Below the pieces are notes generated by a model. The model searched no databases. It was not told the DNA's origin and saw only the letters and a program-made list of their open reading frames with translations. Shown here piece after piece: positions 19,155 through 27,741 of a DNA stretch of 64,000 nucleotides (position 1 is the stretch's first letter; the number at the start of each line of letters is the position of its first letter). The position numbers were made by a program, and so were the translations under genes. The DNA is from Pseudarthrobacter psychrotolerans (GTDB lineage Bacteria; Actinomycetota; Actinomycetes; Actinomycetales; Micrococcaceae), in assembly GCF_009911795.1 (NCBI RefSeq), contig NZ_CP047898.1, positions 1,240,001-1,304,000 of the forward strand. Direction: 5' to 3'.

Positions 19155-20753
19155 TCAGGAATGAATTCGCGGCGCGTCGAAGAATTCCACTTCGAACCGG
19201 GAGGACTGCCTGAACGCCACCAGCATCGCCGCCCGTTCATCCGCGGAAGCGCTCCGGCCGGCGTCGTCAGCCAAGGCGATGGCGTCACGGGTGGCCTGCG
19301 CGAAGTCCTCGTCAGCATAGGCACGCAGCCAGTCGGCATAAGGGTGCGCTGCAGGGGAACCGGCAGCCAGGAACTCCGCGTGGAGCGTCTGCCCCACCTC
19401 GGCGTACAACCAGAAGCACGGCAGCACCGCCGCCACGAGGACCGCGTAGCTGCCGGAGGCCGAGGCCGCCAGCAGGTGGTCCACGTAGGACTTGGTGACA
19501 GGTCCAAGGGCAGAGTCCACTGTCCTGGTGCTCAGCCACGTGCGGTGCAGTTCGGATTCGACTTCAAGGCATTGCCGGGCCGACTTTGCCCAGAACGTCT
19601 GCGCGGCTTCCGTGGGCGCCAGCGCGCTGGCCCGGGCCAGGACACGCGAATAACCGTTGAGGTAGATGGCATCCTGAGCGAGGTAATAGGCGAACTGCTC
19701 CTCAGACAACGTGCCGGCCGCCAGGCCGCGGATGAAATCCAGCCCGTAGATGGCTTCAAGGTCGGGCTCCGACGCCCGGCGCAGCGTCTCTGCGAATTCG
19801 CCGGCTGCCGGAACCTGCTGCAGGTGGTGGAAGTGGTTGATGGGGCCGTTGCCCCCGCCCACCTCAAGCTGGTCAGAGGCCTGCAGCGCGCCAACGAGCC
19901 AGGGCTTAACCTTCCGCAATGCGGCTTCCCAGTCCCCCAGCCTGGCCTGGGCCGTAGCCATCGCCGACGACAACGAGCAGCCGGTGCCGTGGCTGTTGCG
20001 GGTGGGGATCCTATCCCCGCTTACTTCCACCACCTCCCGGGTGAGCAGACCGGCGGCGTTGACCAGGGCATCCGGGCACGCACCGCCGTCGAGATGGCCG
20101 CCCTTGACCAGGACGGTGGCGCCGGTCGCGGCGGACAACCGCTGCCCTTGCCGGAGCGCATCAGGCCAGTCCCGCGCCTGCGGCTCCCCCACCAGGATGG
20201 CCAGTTCGGCCAGGTTGGGGGTGATCAGGTCCGCGAGCGGGAGCAGTTCCCGCAGGGCCGCCTCGGCAGACTCCTGCAGCAGCCGGTCTCCGCTGGTGGC
20301 CACCATCACCGGATCAAGAACGACGACGGCGGGACGCACCTTTTCCAGCCAGTCCCGGACCACGCCAATCACCGCGGCGTCGCCCAGCATGCCGATCTTG
20401 ACCGCATCGATGGTGATGTCGTCGCTGATGGCCTCGAGCTGCTGGCCCAGAAAGGACGCCGGCGGGACGTGAACCGCCCGGACCCCCTGCGTGTTTTGGA
20501 CTGTCAGGGCGGTGATGGCCGCCATGCCATAGCCGCCAAGAGCCGCAATGCTCTTGAGATCGGCCTGGATGCCCGCGCCACCTGACGGGTCCGATCCGGC
20601 AATGGACAGCACCCGCGGAACGTCACGCAGCACCTGCACCGCAGAAGAGCGGACTGGTGCGGGCCGGACGGCAGCGGGGTTTGCCGGGGTTTCCGGCAGA
20701 GCCGCCAGGGGCGTTGCAGGAGGAAGGACGGAAGTTGAAGCCAAAGGAGACAT
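19155..20753 (-). CDS. thiD: bifunctional HMP(-phosphate) kinase / TenA-type thiaminase II
   Basis: 532 aa fusion. Residues about 45-305 are ThiD (LSIAGSDPSGGAGIQADLK; C-terminal GTGCSLSSAMA), phosphorylating hydroxymethylpyrimidine and its phosphate. Residues about 320-530 are TenA, a salvage hydrolase, with the likely catalytic Cys in VAAVLPCFWLYAEVG. Both act in thiamin pyrimidine supply. A TPP riboswitch lies directly upstream. The start is uncertain: the ATG at 20753 directly abuts AAGGG (no spacer), while a TTG at 20744 has a 9-nt spacer. See the regulatory entry. Confidence 0.9.
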   Translation of the reverse strand: MSPLASTSVLPPATPLAALPETPANPAAVRPAPVRSSAVQVLRDVPRVLSIAGSDPSGGAGIQADLKSIAALGGYGMAAITALTVQNTQGVRAVHVPPASFLGQQLEAISDDITIDAVKIGMLGDAAVIGVVRDWLEKVRPAVVVLDPVMVATSGDRLLQESAEAALRELLPLADLITPNLAELAILVGEPQARDWPDALRQGQRLSAATGATVLVKGGHLDGGACPDALVNAAGLLTREVVEVSGDRIPTRNSHGTGCSLSSAMATAQARLGDWEAALRKVKPWLVGALQASDQLEVGGGNGPINHFHHLQQVPAAGEFAETLRRASEPDLEAIYGLDFIRGLAAGTLSEEQFAYYLAQDAIYLNGYSRVLARASALAPTEAAQTFWAKSARQCLEVESELHRTWLSTRTVDSALGPVTKSYVDHLLAASASGSYAVLVAAVLPCFWLYAEVGQTLHAEFLAAGSPAAHPYADWLRAYADEDFAQATRDAIALADDAGRSASADERAAMLVAFRQSSRFEVEFFDAPRIHS

Positions 20754-20830
20754 CCCTTCGCCGGTGCTAGCCGGACAGGTTCAACGGGTGTGGATCTCAG
20801 CCGGCTCTCTGCGCGGCACCCCGTGTCAGT
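20752..20830 (-). promoter_or_regulatory. TPP riboswitch (THI element)
   Basis: The minus strand carries the conserved aptamer blocks in order: ACGGGGTGCC, GGCTGAGAT, ACCCGTTGAACCTG, and GGCGAAGGGA. The outer helix can form between GACA at its 5' side and TGTC at its 3' side, and that TGTC includes the T and G of the candidate ATG start of thiD-tenA. TPP binding would therefore hide the start region and shut translation off. No separate terminator lies between aptamer and gene. Confidence 0.92.
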
Positions 20831-20860
20831 CACCAGCCTAGCGTTCCTCAGGACTTAACG

Positions 20861-20909
20861 CCGGACGCCCGGACGCAGCCCGTAATTCACGGGTACGTCC
20901 GGGCGCCGG
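20861..20909 (-). terminator. strong hairpin after the RNase E/G gene
   Basis: Long GC stem CCGG-A-CGCCCGGACG pairing with CGTCCGGGCG-CCGG, loop of about 20 nt, located 26 bp after the ribonuclease stop and before the TPP aptamer. No U-tract, so termination is plausible but unproven. Confidence 0.5.
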
Positions 20910-20934
20910 TGTAGTGGCTTGCCCTGCTGTTTGG

Positions 20935-23900
20935 TCAGAGCTCCGAGGCCGGAACCCCTACGCCCAGGATGATGGGCGCGTTGGTGGCCGCCGGCTTCTC
21001 AGCCACAGGAGCCTTGCCGGGCTCAGGGGCCTTGGCGGCGTGGGTGTGTCCGGCGGCAGCCGCCGGAGCGGCTTCGTGATGCTCCACGGACGTGGCGTTG
21101 GCTGCGCCCTGGGCACGGCTGGCGCTCCGGTTCCGCCGGGGACGGCGGGCGCGGGGCTCCTCGGTGTGGTCCGAGTAATCCTTCTCCCCCACAGCGGGCT
21201 GCTGCTGACGGGCAGGTGCGGCCGGCTGACTTTCAGTCGCCTGGACTGCCGACGGCGTACTCTCCGCTACCGGGGCCGGCTCGCCAAGGTGGGCGAAGGC
21301 CGCCGCGAGGCGGTCAAGCGTCAGGGCAGGTGCGTGCGGCTGGTCCCCGTGGTGCTGCACGAACGGCAGTACCACCTGCTCGCCGCCGAACGTCAGCACC
21401 GCGGCGGGGCGGCCGTTGGAGTCCGTCTCGGCCCGCTCAGCCGGAGCCGGCACCGCAGGGGTCTGGCCCGCGGCGGCTGATGCGTGAGCCCTTTCGTCGT
21501 CGTGCATGTGCGCAGCGTGGGCTGCGGCCGCAATGTTCGCAAGCGCTGCCCGTGTGGCCTCCGCCTTGGCATGGCGTTCGGCGTCAGTGGGTTCCGGATG
21601 GACCGTGTGGATCTGCACCGGCGCTGCCGGTGCCGTTTCCAGCGGCTGGCCGCCACGTCCGCGGCGGCGCTTCCGGTCAGTGCGGCCACCCGGCTGGCTG
21701 TCCGTGCGCTGGCTGTCCGTGCGCATGGTGTCCGTGCGCTGGCTGTCCGTGCGCTGATCGTTGATGCGGGGTTCCTGCCGGCTGTCCACCCGCTGCACAT
21801 GGTGCTCAGCGGCTACGGTGTTGGCGCGGCGGTGCTCCACGGGGTCGTCGTGGGTGACGATTCCGCGGCCTGCACAGGTTTCACACTGCTCCCCGAAGAC
21901 TTCCAGGAGTCCAGTGCCCATGCGCTTTCGCGTCATCTGCACAAGGCCCAGCGAGGTCACTTCAGCAACCTGGTGCTTCGTCCGGTCGCGGCCCAGGCAC
22001 TCCACCATGCGGCGGAGGACCAGGTCGCGGTTGGATTCGAGGACCATGTCGATGAAGTCGATGACGATGATGCCGCCGATGTCGCGGAGCCGGAGCTGCC
22101 GGACCACTTCTTCAGCTGCCTCCAGGTTGTTCTTGGTTACGGTTTCCTCGAGGTTGCCGCCGCTGCCGGTGAACTTGCCGGTGTTGACGTCCACCACGGT
22201 CATGGCTTCGGTGCGGTCGATGACCAGCGAACCGCCCGAAGGCAGGAAGACCTTGCGTTCCAGGGCCTTGTGGATCTGCTCATCAATCCGCCACGCGGCG
22301 AAGATGTCCTGGTCCTTGGTCCACTTTTCCAGGCGGCCCACGAGATCCGGGGCAACGTAGGTGACGTAGGCCTCGATGGTGTCCCAGGCCTCTTCACCGG
22401 AGACGATCAGCTTGGAGAAATCCTCGTTGAAGACGTCACGGACCACCTTGATGGTGAGGTCAGGTTCGCCGTAGAGGAGCTCCGGGGCGAGGATCTTGGT
22501 GGACGTGGACTGGCTTTCGATGCCCTCCCACTGCGCGCGCAGCCGGTTGATGTCGTGCGTGAGCTCCTCTTCCGAGGCGCCTTCGGCAGCGGTGCGGACG
22601 ATGACGCCTGCGTGCTCCGGGAGGCGGTCCTTGAGGATGCGCTTGAGACGGTTGCGTTCGACGTCGGGCAGTTTGCGGGAGATGCCGGTCATGGAGCCGC
22701 CGGGCACATAGACGAGGTAGCGGCCGGGGAGCGAGATCTGGCTGGTCAGGCGTGCACCCTTGTGGCCCACGGGATCCTTGGTGACCTGGACCAGGACGGT
22801 GTCGCCGGACTTAAGCGCGTTTTCGATCCGGCGCTGCTTGCCTTCGAGGTTAACGGCTTCCCAGTTCACTTCACCGGCGTACAGGACGGCGTTGCGGCCG
22901 CGTCCGATGTCAACAAATGCGGCTTCCATGGACGGCAGGACGTTCTGCACCTTGCCGAGGTAGACGTTGCCGATCAGGGAGTCCTGCTGGGTCTTGGAGA
23001 CAAAGTGCTCGGCCAGGACGCCGTCTTCGAGGACGCCGATCTGGATTCTGTCGTCGCGCTGGCGGACGATCATCTGCCGGTCGACTGATTCACGGCGGGC
23101 CAGGAACTCGGCCTCGGTGATGACGGTGCGGCGGCGGCCGGTATCGCGGGATTCGCGGCGGCGCTGCTTCTTGGCTTCCAGGCGGGTGGAACCCTTGACG
23201 GACGTGACGCGGTTGTTGACCGGCGCTTCAGTGGCGGCGCGCGGCGCGCGGACGCGGGTCACCGTGTTGGGCGGGTCGTCGCCTTCTCCGCCGGTCAGTT
23301 CCAGATCCTGGTCCCCACGGCGGCGACGGCGACGACGACGGGACGTCACGCCCTCATCGGCCTGCCCGGCAGATTCATCATCAGCTTCTTCGGCAGCTGC
23401 GCCGTCGTCGCCTTCGTTATCGCCGTCAGCATCACTTTCGCCGGTGCGGCTGCGTCCCCGGCGACCACGGCTGCGGCGCCTGCGGCGGCCGTTGGCGTCG
23501 TCCGCTTCGCCGTCTTCGGCGTCGTCCTCTTCCGGCTCCTCAACCACGGCGGCGGCCGGTGCGGGGCGGACCACGGTGCTCAGGTCAGGGGCCTGGAAAA
23601 GCACCGACGTGGTGGACGCCGGCTCAAGGAACAGTGAGCTGAACGGGCTGGCAGGCTCGGCAGCAGCCGGTTCTTCAGCCGGCGCGGCGGCAGCCTTGGC
23701 GGGGGCGGCGGCGGTTACTGCGGGCGCGGCGGCCTCCGCAGCTGCGGCTTCCTCTGCTTTCGGGGCCGGTATTACTGCAGCTTCGGCGGCTGCCTGCTCC
23801 TCGGGAGCTGTTTGTTCCACGGCCGCGGGGGCGACGTCGGGGGCCGAAGTCTTGCGCGTGGCCACGCGGCGGCGGCGGACAGGCTTGGTCTCCGCTGCAG

Positions 23901-24257
23901 CCTCAGGGGCTGCGGCTTCGGCCGCGGGTTCGACGGCGGCAGGCTCTACGACGGTCTCGGTAACAACGGCGGCAGGTGCCTCCAGAACCTCAGCAGCGAA
24001 AGCCGGCAACGGCTCGGCGGTGTCCACCTTCTTGCGTGCGCGGGTCCGGCGAACCGGCGCCTTGGGCTCCGGCGCGACGTCCCAGCTGCCGGGCCTGCGG
24101 CGTCTGCCGCAGGCTCAGCCGCGGCCACAGTGTCAGTCACAGGCGCGGCCGCTGCGGCCTTTGGCACTGCCTTCCGTCGCGTCCGGGTGACCTTCTTGGG
24201 CGCTTCCGCAGCCTCAACGGCTTCATCATTAACGGCTGGTGCTTGTTCATTTTCCAT
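20935..24257 (-). pseudogene. rne: Rne/Rng family ribonuclease E/G, apparent single-base frameshift
   Basis: Long actinobacterial RNase E/G, 1107 aa once one base is restored. It begins MENEQAPAVNDEA at 24257 (AGGAG 11 nt upstream); that frame fails at about 24081-24083, where a GGG run on the minus strand needs a fourth G to continue into APEPKAPVRRTR. From 24027 to 20935 the frame is intact. About 330 residues of Ala/Glu/Arg-rich disordered sequence precede the S1 domain (QIGVLEDGVLAEHFV) and the catalytic core with Asp in VVDVNTGKFTG and VIDFIDM; the zinc-link is CETCAGRG. A disordered C-terminal tail follows. It processes rRNA/tRNA and degrades mRNA. I think the frameshift is a sequence error. 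Confidence 0.88.
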
Positions 24258-24710
24258 ATGTGGCAACACTCCTGCCCTGACGTACCGCCACATCCGGCAC
24301 CCATTGGGGCACATATTGTCAAAACCCTCGGGCGTTGACAGAAGTCAAGTGGATACTCCCAGGTTCGCACCGGCAGAGGGGTGCGGCAGCCCGTGGGAGC
24401 CGTCGGCTGTGTCCTGAAACCCGTTGTTCTACACGCCACAACCAGGTGCCGACCAATGGAATTGCGGGAGGCCGGATCAGAGAATCCGAAGCCTGCCCTG
24501 CTCATCATTGGCGGTCTTGAAACAAGCCACCGGACCGGAGTCCGAATGTGGGTCGGCCTCCAGCCATGTTCATTCTCTCACACCCGGGCCGAAAGACGGC
24601 GGAAGCAAGGGCAACGGATCACTACGTGCGGGCCGCCACTGAATGCTGCTTCCAGCCACCGGCGTTACAATCGGGGCAAGGAGCACCCGAAGCAAAGGAC
24701 GCCACACACC
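24258..24710. other. divergent intergenic region between rne and the VKOR gene
   Basis: 453 bp with no coding frame that I can support. It must hold both promoters; a TACAAT at 24666-24671 is a possible -10 for the rightward gene, without a clear -35. TTGACA and TTGACT hexamers occur on the minus strand near 24315-24345. Confidence 0.5.
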
Positions 24711-25385
24711 ATGCCCAGCATTTCCTCCCACGGCACCGAGACGCCGGCGTCTTCCCCTGCGGCGGAGCCGTTGCCCGCCACGCCCGGGACTGTGCCGCCG
24801 ATGGCACGTAACCGGCCGTTCGGCTGGCTGATGGTCATCACCGGCGCCGTCGGCTGGCTGGCCTCGGGATCACTGGTCCTGGAAAAGCTCGCCCTCCTCA
24901 AGGATCCCAATCACGTTACGGCCTGCGACGTTAACCCGTGGATTTCCTGCGGCCAGGTCATGCAGACGTGGCAGAGTTCCGCGTTCGGGTTCCCCAACAT
25001 GTTTATCGGCATCGTGGCGTTCGCCGTCATCATCACTGTGGGCATGGCCCTGCTGTCCGGTGCCACGTTCGCCCGCTGGTACTGGGCAGGGCTGCAGGCG
25101 GGCGTCACGCTCGGCTTCGCGTTTGTGGTCTGGCTCTGGTCACAGGCGCTGTACGACATCCACGTCCTGTGCCCGTTCTGCATGATCGTGTGGGCCGCGA
25201 TGATCCCGCTCTTCGTGTGGGTGACCATCCGCAACGTCGTCCATGGCATCATCCCCGTCCCGTCAGGTGCGGCACGCGTGCTGGGCGAATCGGGCTGGAT
25301 CATCACCGCGTTGCTGTACGTGGCAGTCATCGCCAGCATCTTCTTTGCGTTCATCCAGGTGTTTGCCGGAACCTCAGGCTTCTAA
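24711..25385 (+). CDS. vitamin K epoxide reductase family protein
   Basis: 224 aa membrane protein with about five transmembrane helices. The VKOR cysteine pairs are visible: the loop pair in CDVNPWISCG (about residues 68-76) and the active-site CxxC in LCPFCMIVW (about residue 160). In actinobacteria VKOR homologues reoxidise DsbA-type proteins for disulfide bond formation in exported proteins. A Ser/Pro/Ala-rich N-terminus of about 35 residues precedes the first helix. The start is the ATG at 24711 after AAAGGA; a second in-frame ATG (MARNRPFGW) is possible. Ends in a shared terminator. Confidence 0.88.
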   Translation: MPSISSHGTETPASSPAAEPLPATPGTVPPMARNRPFGWLMVITGAVGWLASGSLVLEKLALLKDPNHVTACDVNPWISCGQVMQTWQSSAFGFPNMFIGIVAFAVIITVGMALLSGATFARWYWAGLQAGVTLGFAFVVWLWSQALYDIHVLCPFCMIVWAAMIPLFVWVTIRNVVHGIIPVPSGAARVLGESGWIITALLYVAVIASIFFAFIQVFAGTSGF

Positions 25386-25410
25386 AGCGGGCTCCGGAAG
25401 ACGCACAAAG

Positions 25411-25448
25411 GGCGCGAACCGGCACGTAAATACGTGCCGGTTCGCGCC
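25411..25448. terminator. bidirectional terminator between VKOR and ndk genes
   Basis: Perfect 18-bp inverted repeat (GGCGCGAACCGGCACGTA / TACGTGCCGGTTCGCGCC) with a 2-nt centre, AAA before and TTTAC after, between convergent genes. Confidence 0.8.
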
Positions 25449-25469
25449 TTTACTTGGTGGGTGCGGGAC

Positions 25470-25889
25470 TTAGTCCTGGAACCAGATCTTGATTTCGCGC
25501 TCGGCCGAGTCCACGGAGTCGGAGCCGTGGACCAGGTTCTGCTGGACCTTCAGGCCCCAGTCGCGGCCGAAGTCGCCACGGATGGTGCCGGGGGCGGCAG
25601 TGGTGGGGTCGGTGGTGCCGGCCAGGGACCGGAAGCCTTCAATGACGCGGTGGCCTTCGAAGATCGCGGCCACAACCGGTCCGCTGAGCATAAATTCGAC
25701 GAGGGGCTCGTAGAACGGCTTTCCCACGTGCTCTTCGTAGTGCTGCTCCAACAGTTCCCGGCTGGCGTCAACCTTCTTCAGTTCGGCGAGGGTGTAGCCC
25801 TTGGCCTCAATGCGGCCCAGGATGGTGCCGCTGAGGTTGCGGGCAACGCCGTCGGGCTTGATCAGTACCAGGGTGCGCTCGATGGTCAT
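25470..25889 (-). CDS. ndk: nucleoside diphosphate kinase
   Basis: 139 aa; transfers the gamma phosphate between nucleoside di- and triphosphates. It starts [18 protein letters not shown], and the phospho-histidine lies in [17 protein letters not shown] near residue 117. The start at 25889 fits the family; an upstream frame extension is not conserved. Slightly unusual is the C-terminal IWFQD. Confidence 0.96.
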   Translation of the reverse strand: MTIERTLVLIKPDGVARNLSGTILGRIEAKGYTLAELKKVDASRELLEQHYEEHVGKPFYEPLVEFMLSGPVVAAIFEGHRVIEGFRSLAGTTDPTTAAPGTIRGDFGRDWGLKVQQNLVHGSDSVDSAEREIKIWFQD

Positions 25890-25930
25890 GGCTGCTCCAA
25901 ATGCGTGAGGGGGTGGGTTTCGGAACAATT

Positions 25931-26377
25931 CTACGAGGCTTCCGGGGAGTCCCCGTGCGAGGCGTTCCAGTCGGCCTGTTCCCGTTCGCGCTTGGTGGCC
26001 TCGGAATCGATCCTGATGCCGGTGCGGATTCCGTGCCACCAGGCCAGGCCGAACAGCGCGCCGACCAGGAACATCATGGGCTCAATAATGCCCGTCAGGA
26101 TCAGCACAATCTGCAGGATCCAGCCCAGCCCTACCCCCCAAGGTTTGGACAGCACAGCGCAGGCAAGGACCATCACGACGCTTAGCGCGATGCCGATCCC
26201 CAGGATCACCGCCGGCGGAAACTCACCGCGTTTGAGTCCAAAGACTGCCAGCGTTGCGAAGAACACCACAAACGCCTCAAGCAGCAGGACTGTGGAGGCA
26301 AACATCACCTTGGTGGACCGGCGCTTCTTGGGCATTCCCGGGCGCCATTCACGCTGGGCTTTGGTCAGCTTGGCCAC
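25931..26377 (-). CDS. DUF4233 domain-containing membrane protein
   Basis: 148 aa with four predicted membrane helices (for example [19 protein letters not shown] and [19 protein letters not shown]). The [19 protein letters not shown] segment is typical of DUF4233. It starts 2 bp after the folC stop; the ileS-folC-DUF4233-ndk order is usual in actinobacteria. Function unknown. Confidence 0.85.
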   Translation of the reverse strand: MAKLTKAQREWRPGMPKKRRSTKVMFASTVLLLEAFVVFFATLAVFGLKRGEFPPAVILGIGIALSVVMVLACAVLSKPWGVGLGWILQIVLILTGIIEPMMFLVGALFGLAWWHGIRTGIRIDSEATKREREQADWNASHGDSPEAS

Positions 26378-26379
26378 GG

Positions 26380-27738
26380 CTAGGCCTCCGTCTTTCCGAG
26401 CAGGATCCGGGCTTCCGCCACCAGGGTGATGGACCCCGTGACCAGGACGCCGCCGGAGAGATCATCGTTGGCTTCGGCGCGTTCCACGGCCCATTCGAGG
26501 GCGTCGTCGAGTTTTTCCGCGATGTGGATGTTGTCTTCCCCGAAGCCCATTTCCACGGCCAGTTCGGCCAGTTCGGCCGCCGGCACTGCCCGTGGCGAGT
26601 TGGACTGGGTGAAGCAATATTCCTGGGCGATGTCGCCCAGGGACTCCTTGAGCTGGCGCAGGATCTCTTCGGCATCCTTTTCCTTCAGGACTCCGACCAC
26701 CGGTACCAGCCGCGTGAAAGTGAAGGCCTCCTGGATGGCCTCGGCCGAGACCCTGATACCTTCCGGGTTGTGGGCCGCGTCCACGATGATGGTGGGCGCC
26801 GTCCGGACAACCTCAAGCCGGCCGGGGGACGTGACAGACGCGAAGGCTTCCTGCAGCACCTCGGCGTCAAGTTCCTTTTCGCCGCCGAAGAAGGCCTCGA
26901 GGGCTGCCACGGCCACTGCCGCGTTCTGGGCCTGGTGCGCGCCGTGCAGCGGCAGCAGCAGTTCCGGGTACCGGCCGGCGATGCCTTGGATGCTCACCAC
27001 CTGGCCGCCCACGGCAACCGTCCGGGATTCGACGCCGAACTCCACGCCTTCAAACCGGAACGGGACTGCCACTTCCTTGGCTTTCTCGAGCAGCACCTGG
27101 GCAGCGTCAACGGGCTGCGAGGCACTGATGAGGTAGCCGCCGGGCTTGATGATGCCGGCCTTCTCGTAGGCAATGTCCTCGGTGGTATCGCCCAGCAGGT
27201 CGGTGTGGTCCAGCGAGATGGGGGTGACCACCGAAACCAGGCCGTCGCCCACATTGGTGGCATCGGTGATGCCGCCCAGGCCCACCTCGATCACGGCCAC
27301 GTTGACGGGCTGGTCCGCGAAGATCGCGAAGCCCAGGATGGTCAGGCACTCGAAGTACGTGAGCCGTGGCTCCCCCGCCGCGGTGAGTTCGTCGTCGACG
27401 ATCTGCAGGTACGGGCGGATCTCGTCCCAGATCCGGACGAACGTTTCGTCAGAGACGGGGTGGCCGTCGATGCTGATCCGCTCGGTGACCTTGGACAGGT
27501 GCGGGCTGGTGTAGCGGCCGGTGCTCAGGCCGTACGCGCGCAGCCCGGCCTCAATCATCCGGGCGGTGGAGGTCTTGCCGTTGGTGCCGGTCACATGGAT
27601 GATCGGGAACGCCTTGTTGGGCTCCCCCAGTACATCCATCGCCCGGAACAGCGGCGCGAGACGCGGCTCCATCTTGTTTTCCGGTGCACGCCCCAGCAGC
27701 TCGGCGTAGACACTTTCCACGGAGAATTCGTCAGTCAT
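26380..27738 (-). CDS. folC: bifunctional folylpolyglutamate synthase / dihydrofolate synthase
   Basis: 452 aa Mur-ligase-fold enzyme. The P-loop is IIHVTGTNGKTSTARMIE (about residue 47) and the folate/ATP motif is YTSPHLSKVTERI (about 76). Residues DAAHNPEGIRVS (about 320) are the C-terminal domain signature. It adds glutamate to dihydropteroate and to folates in the cytoplasm. It starts 3 bp after the ileS stop (ileS stop at 27742). Confidence 0.94.
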   Translation of the reverse strand: MTDEFSVESVYAELLGRAPENKMEPRLAPLFRAMDVLGEPNKAFPIIHVTGTNGKTSTARMIEAGLRAYGLSTGRYTSPHLSKVTERISIDGHPVSDETFVRIWDEIRPYLQIVDDELTAAGEPRLTYFECLTILGFAIFADQPVNVAVIEVGLGGITDATNVGDGLVSVVTPISLDHTDLLGDTTEDIAYEKAGIIKPGGYLISASQPVDAAQVLLEKAKEVAVPFRFEGVEFGVESRTVAVGGQVVSIQGIAGRYPELLLPLHGAHQAQNAAVAVAALEAFFGGEKELDAEVLQEAFASVTSPGRLEVVRTAPTIIVDAAHNPEGIRVSAEAIQEAFTFTRLVPVVGVLKEKDAEEILRQLKESLGDIAQEYCFTQSNSPRAVPAAELAELAVEMGFGEDNIHIAEKLDDALEWAVERAEANDDLSGGVLVTGSITLVAEARILLGKTEA

Positions 27739-27741
27739 GGC

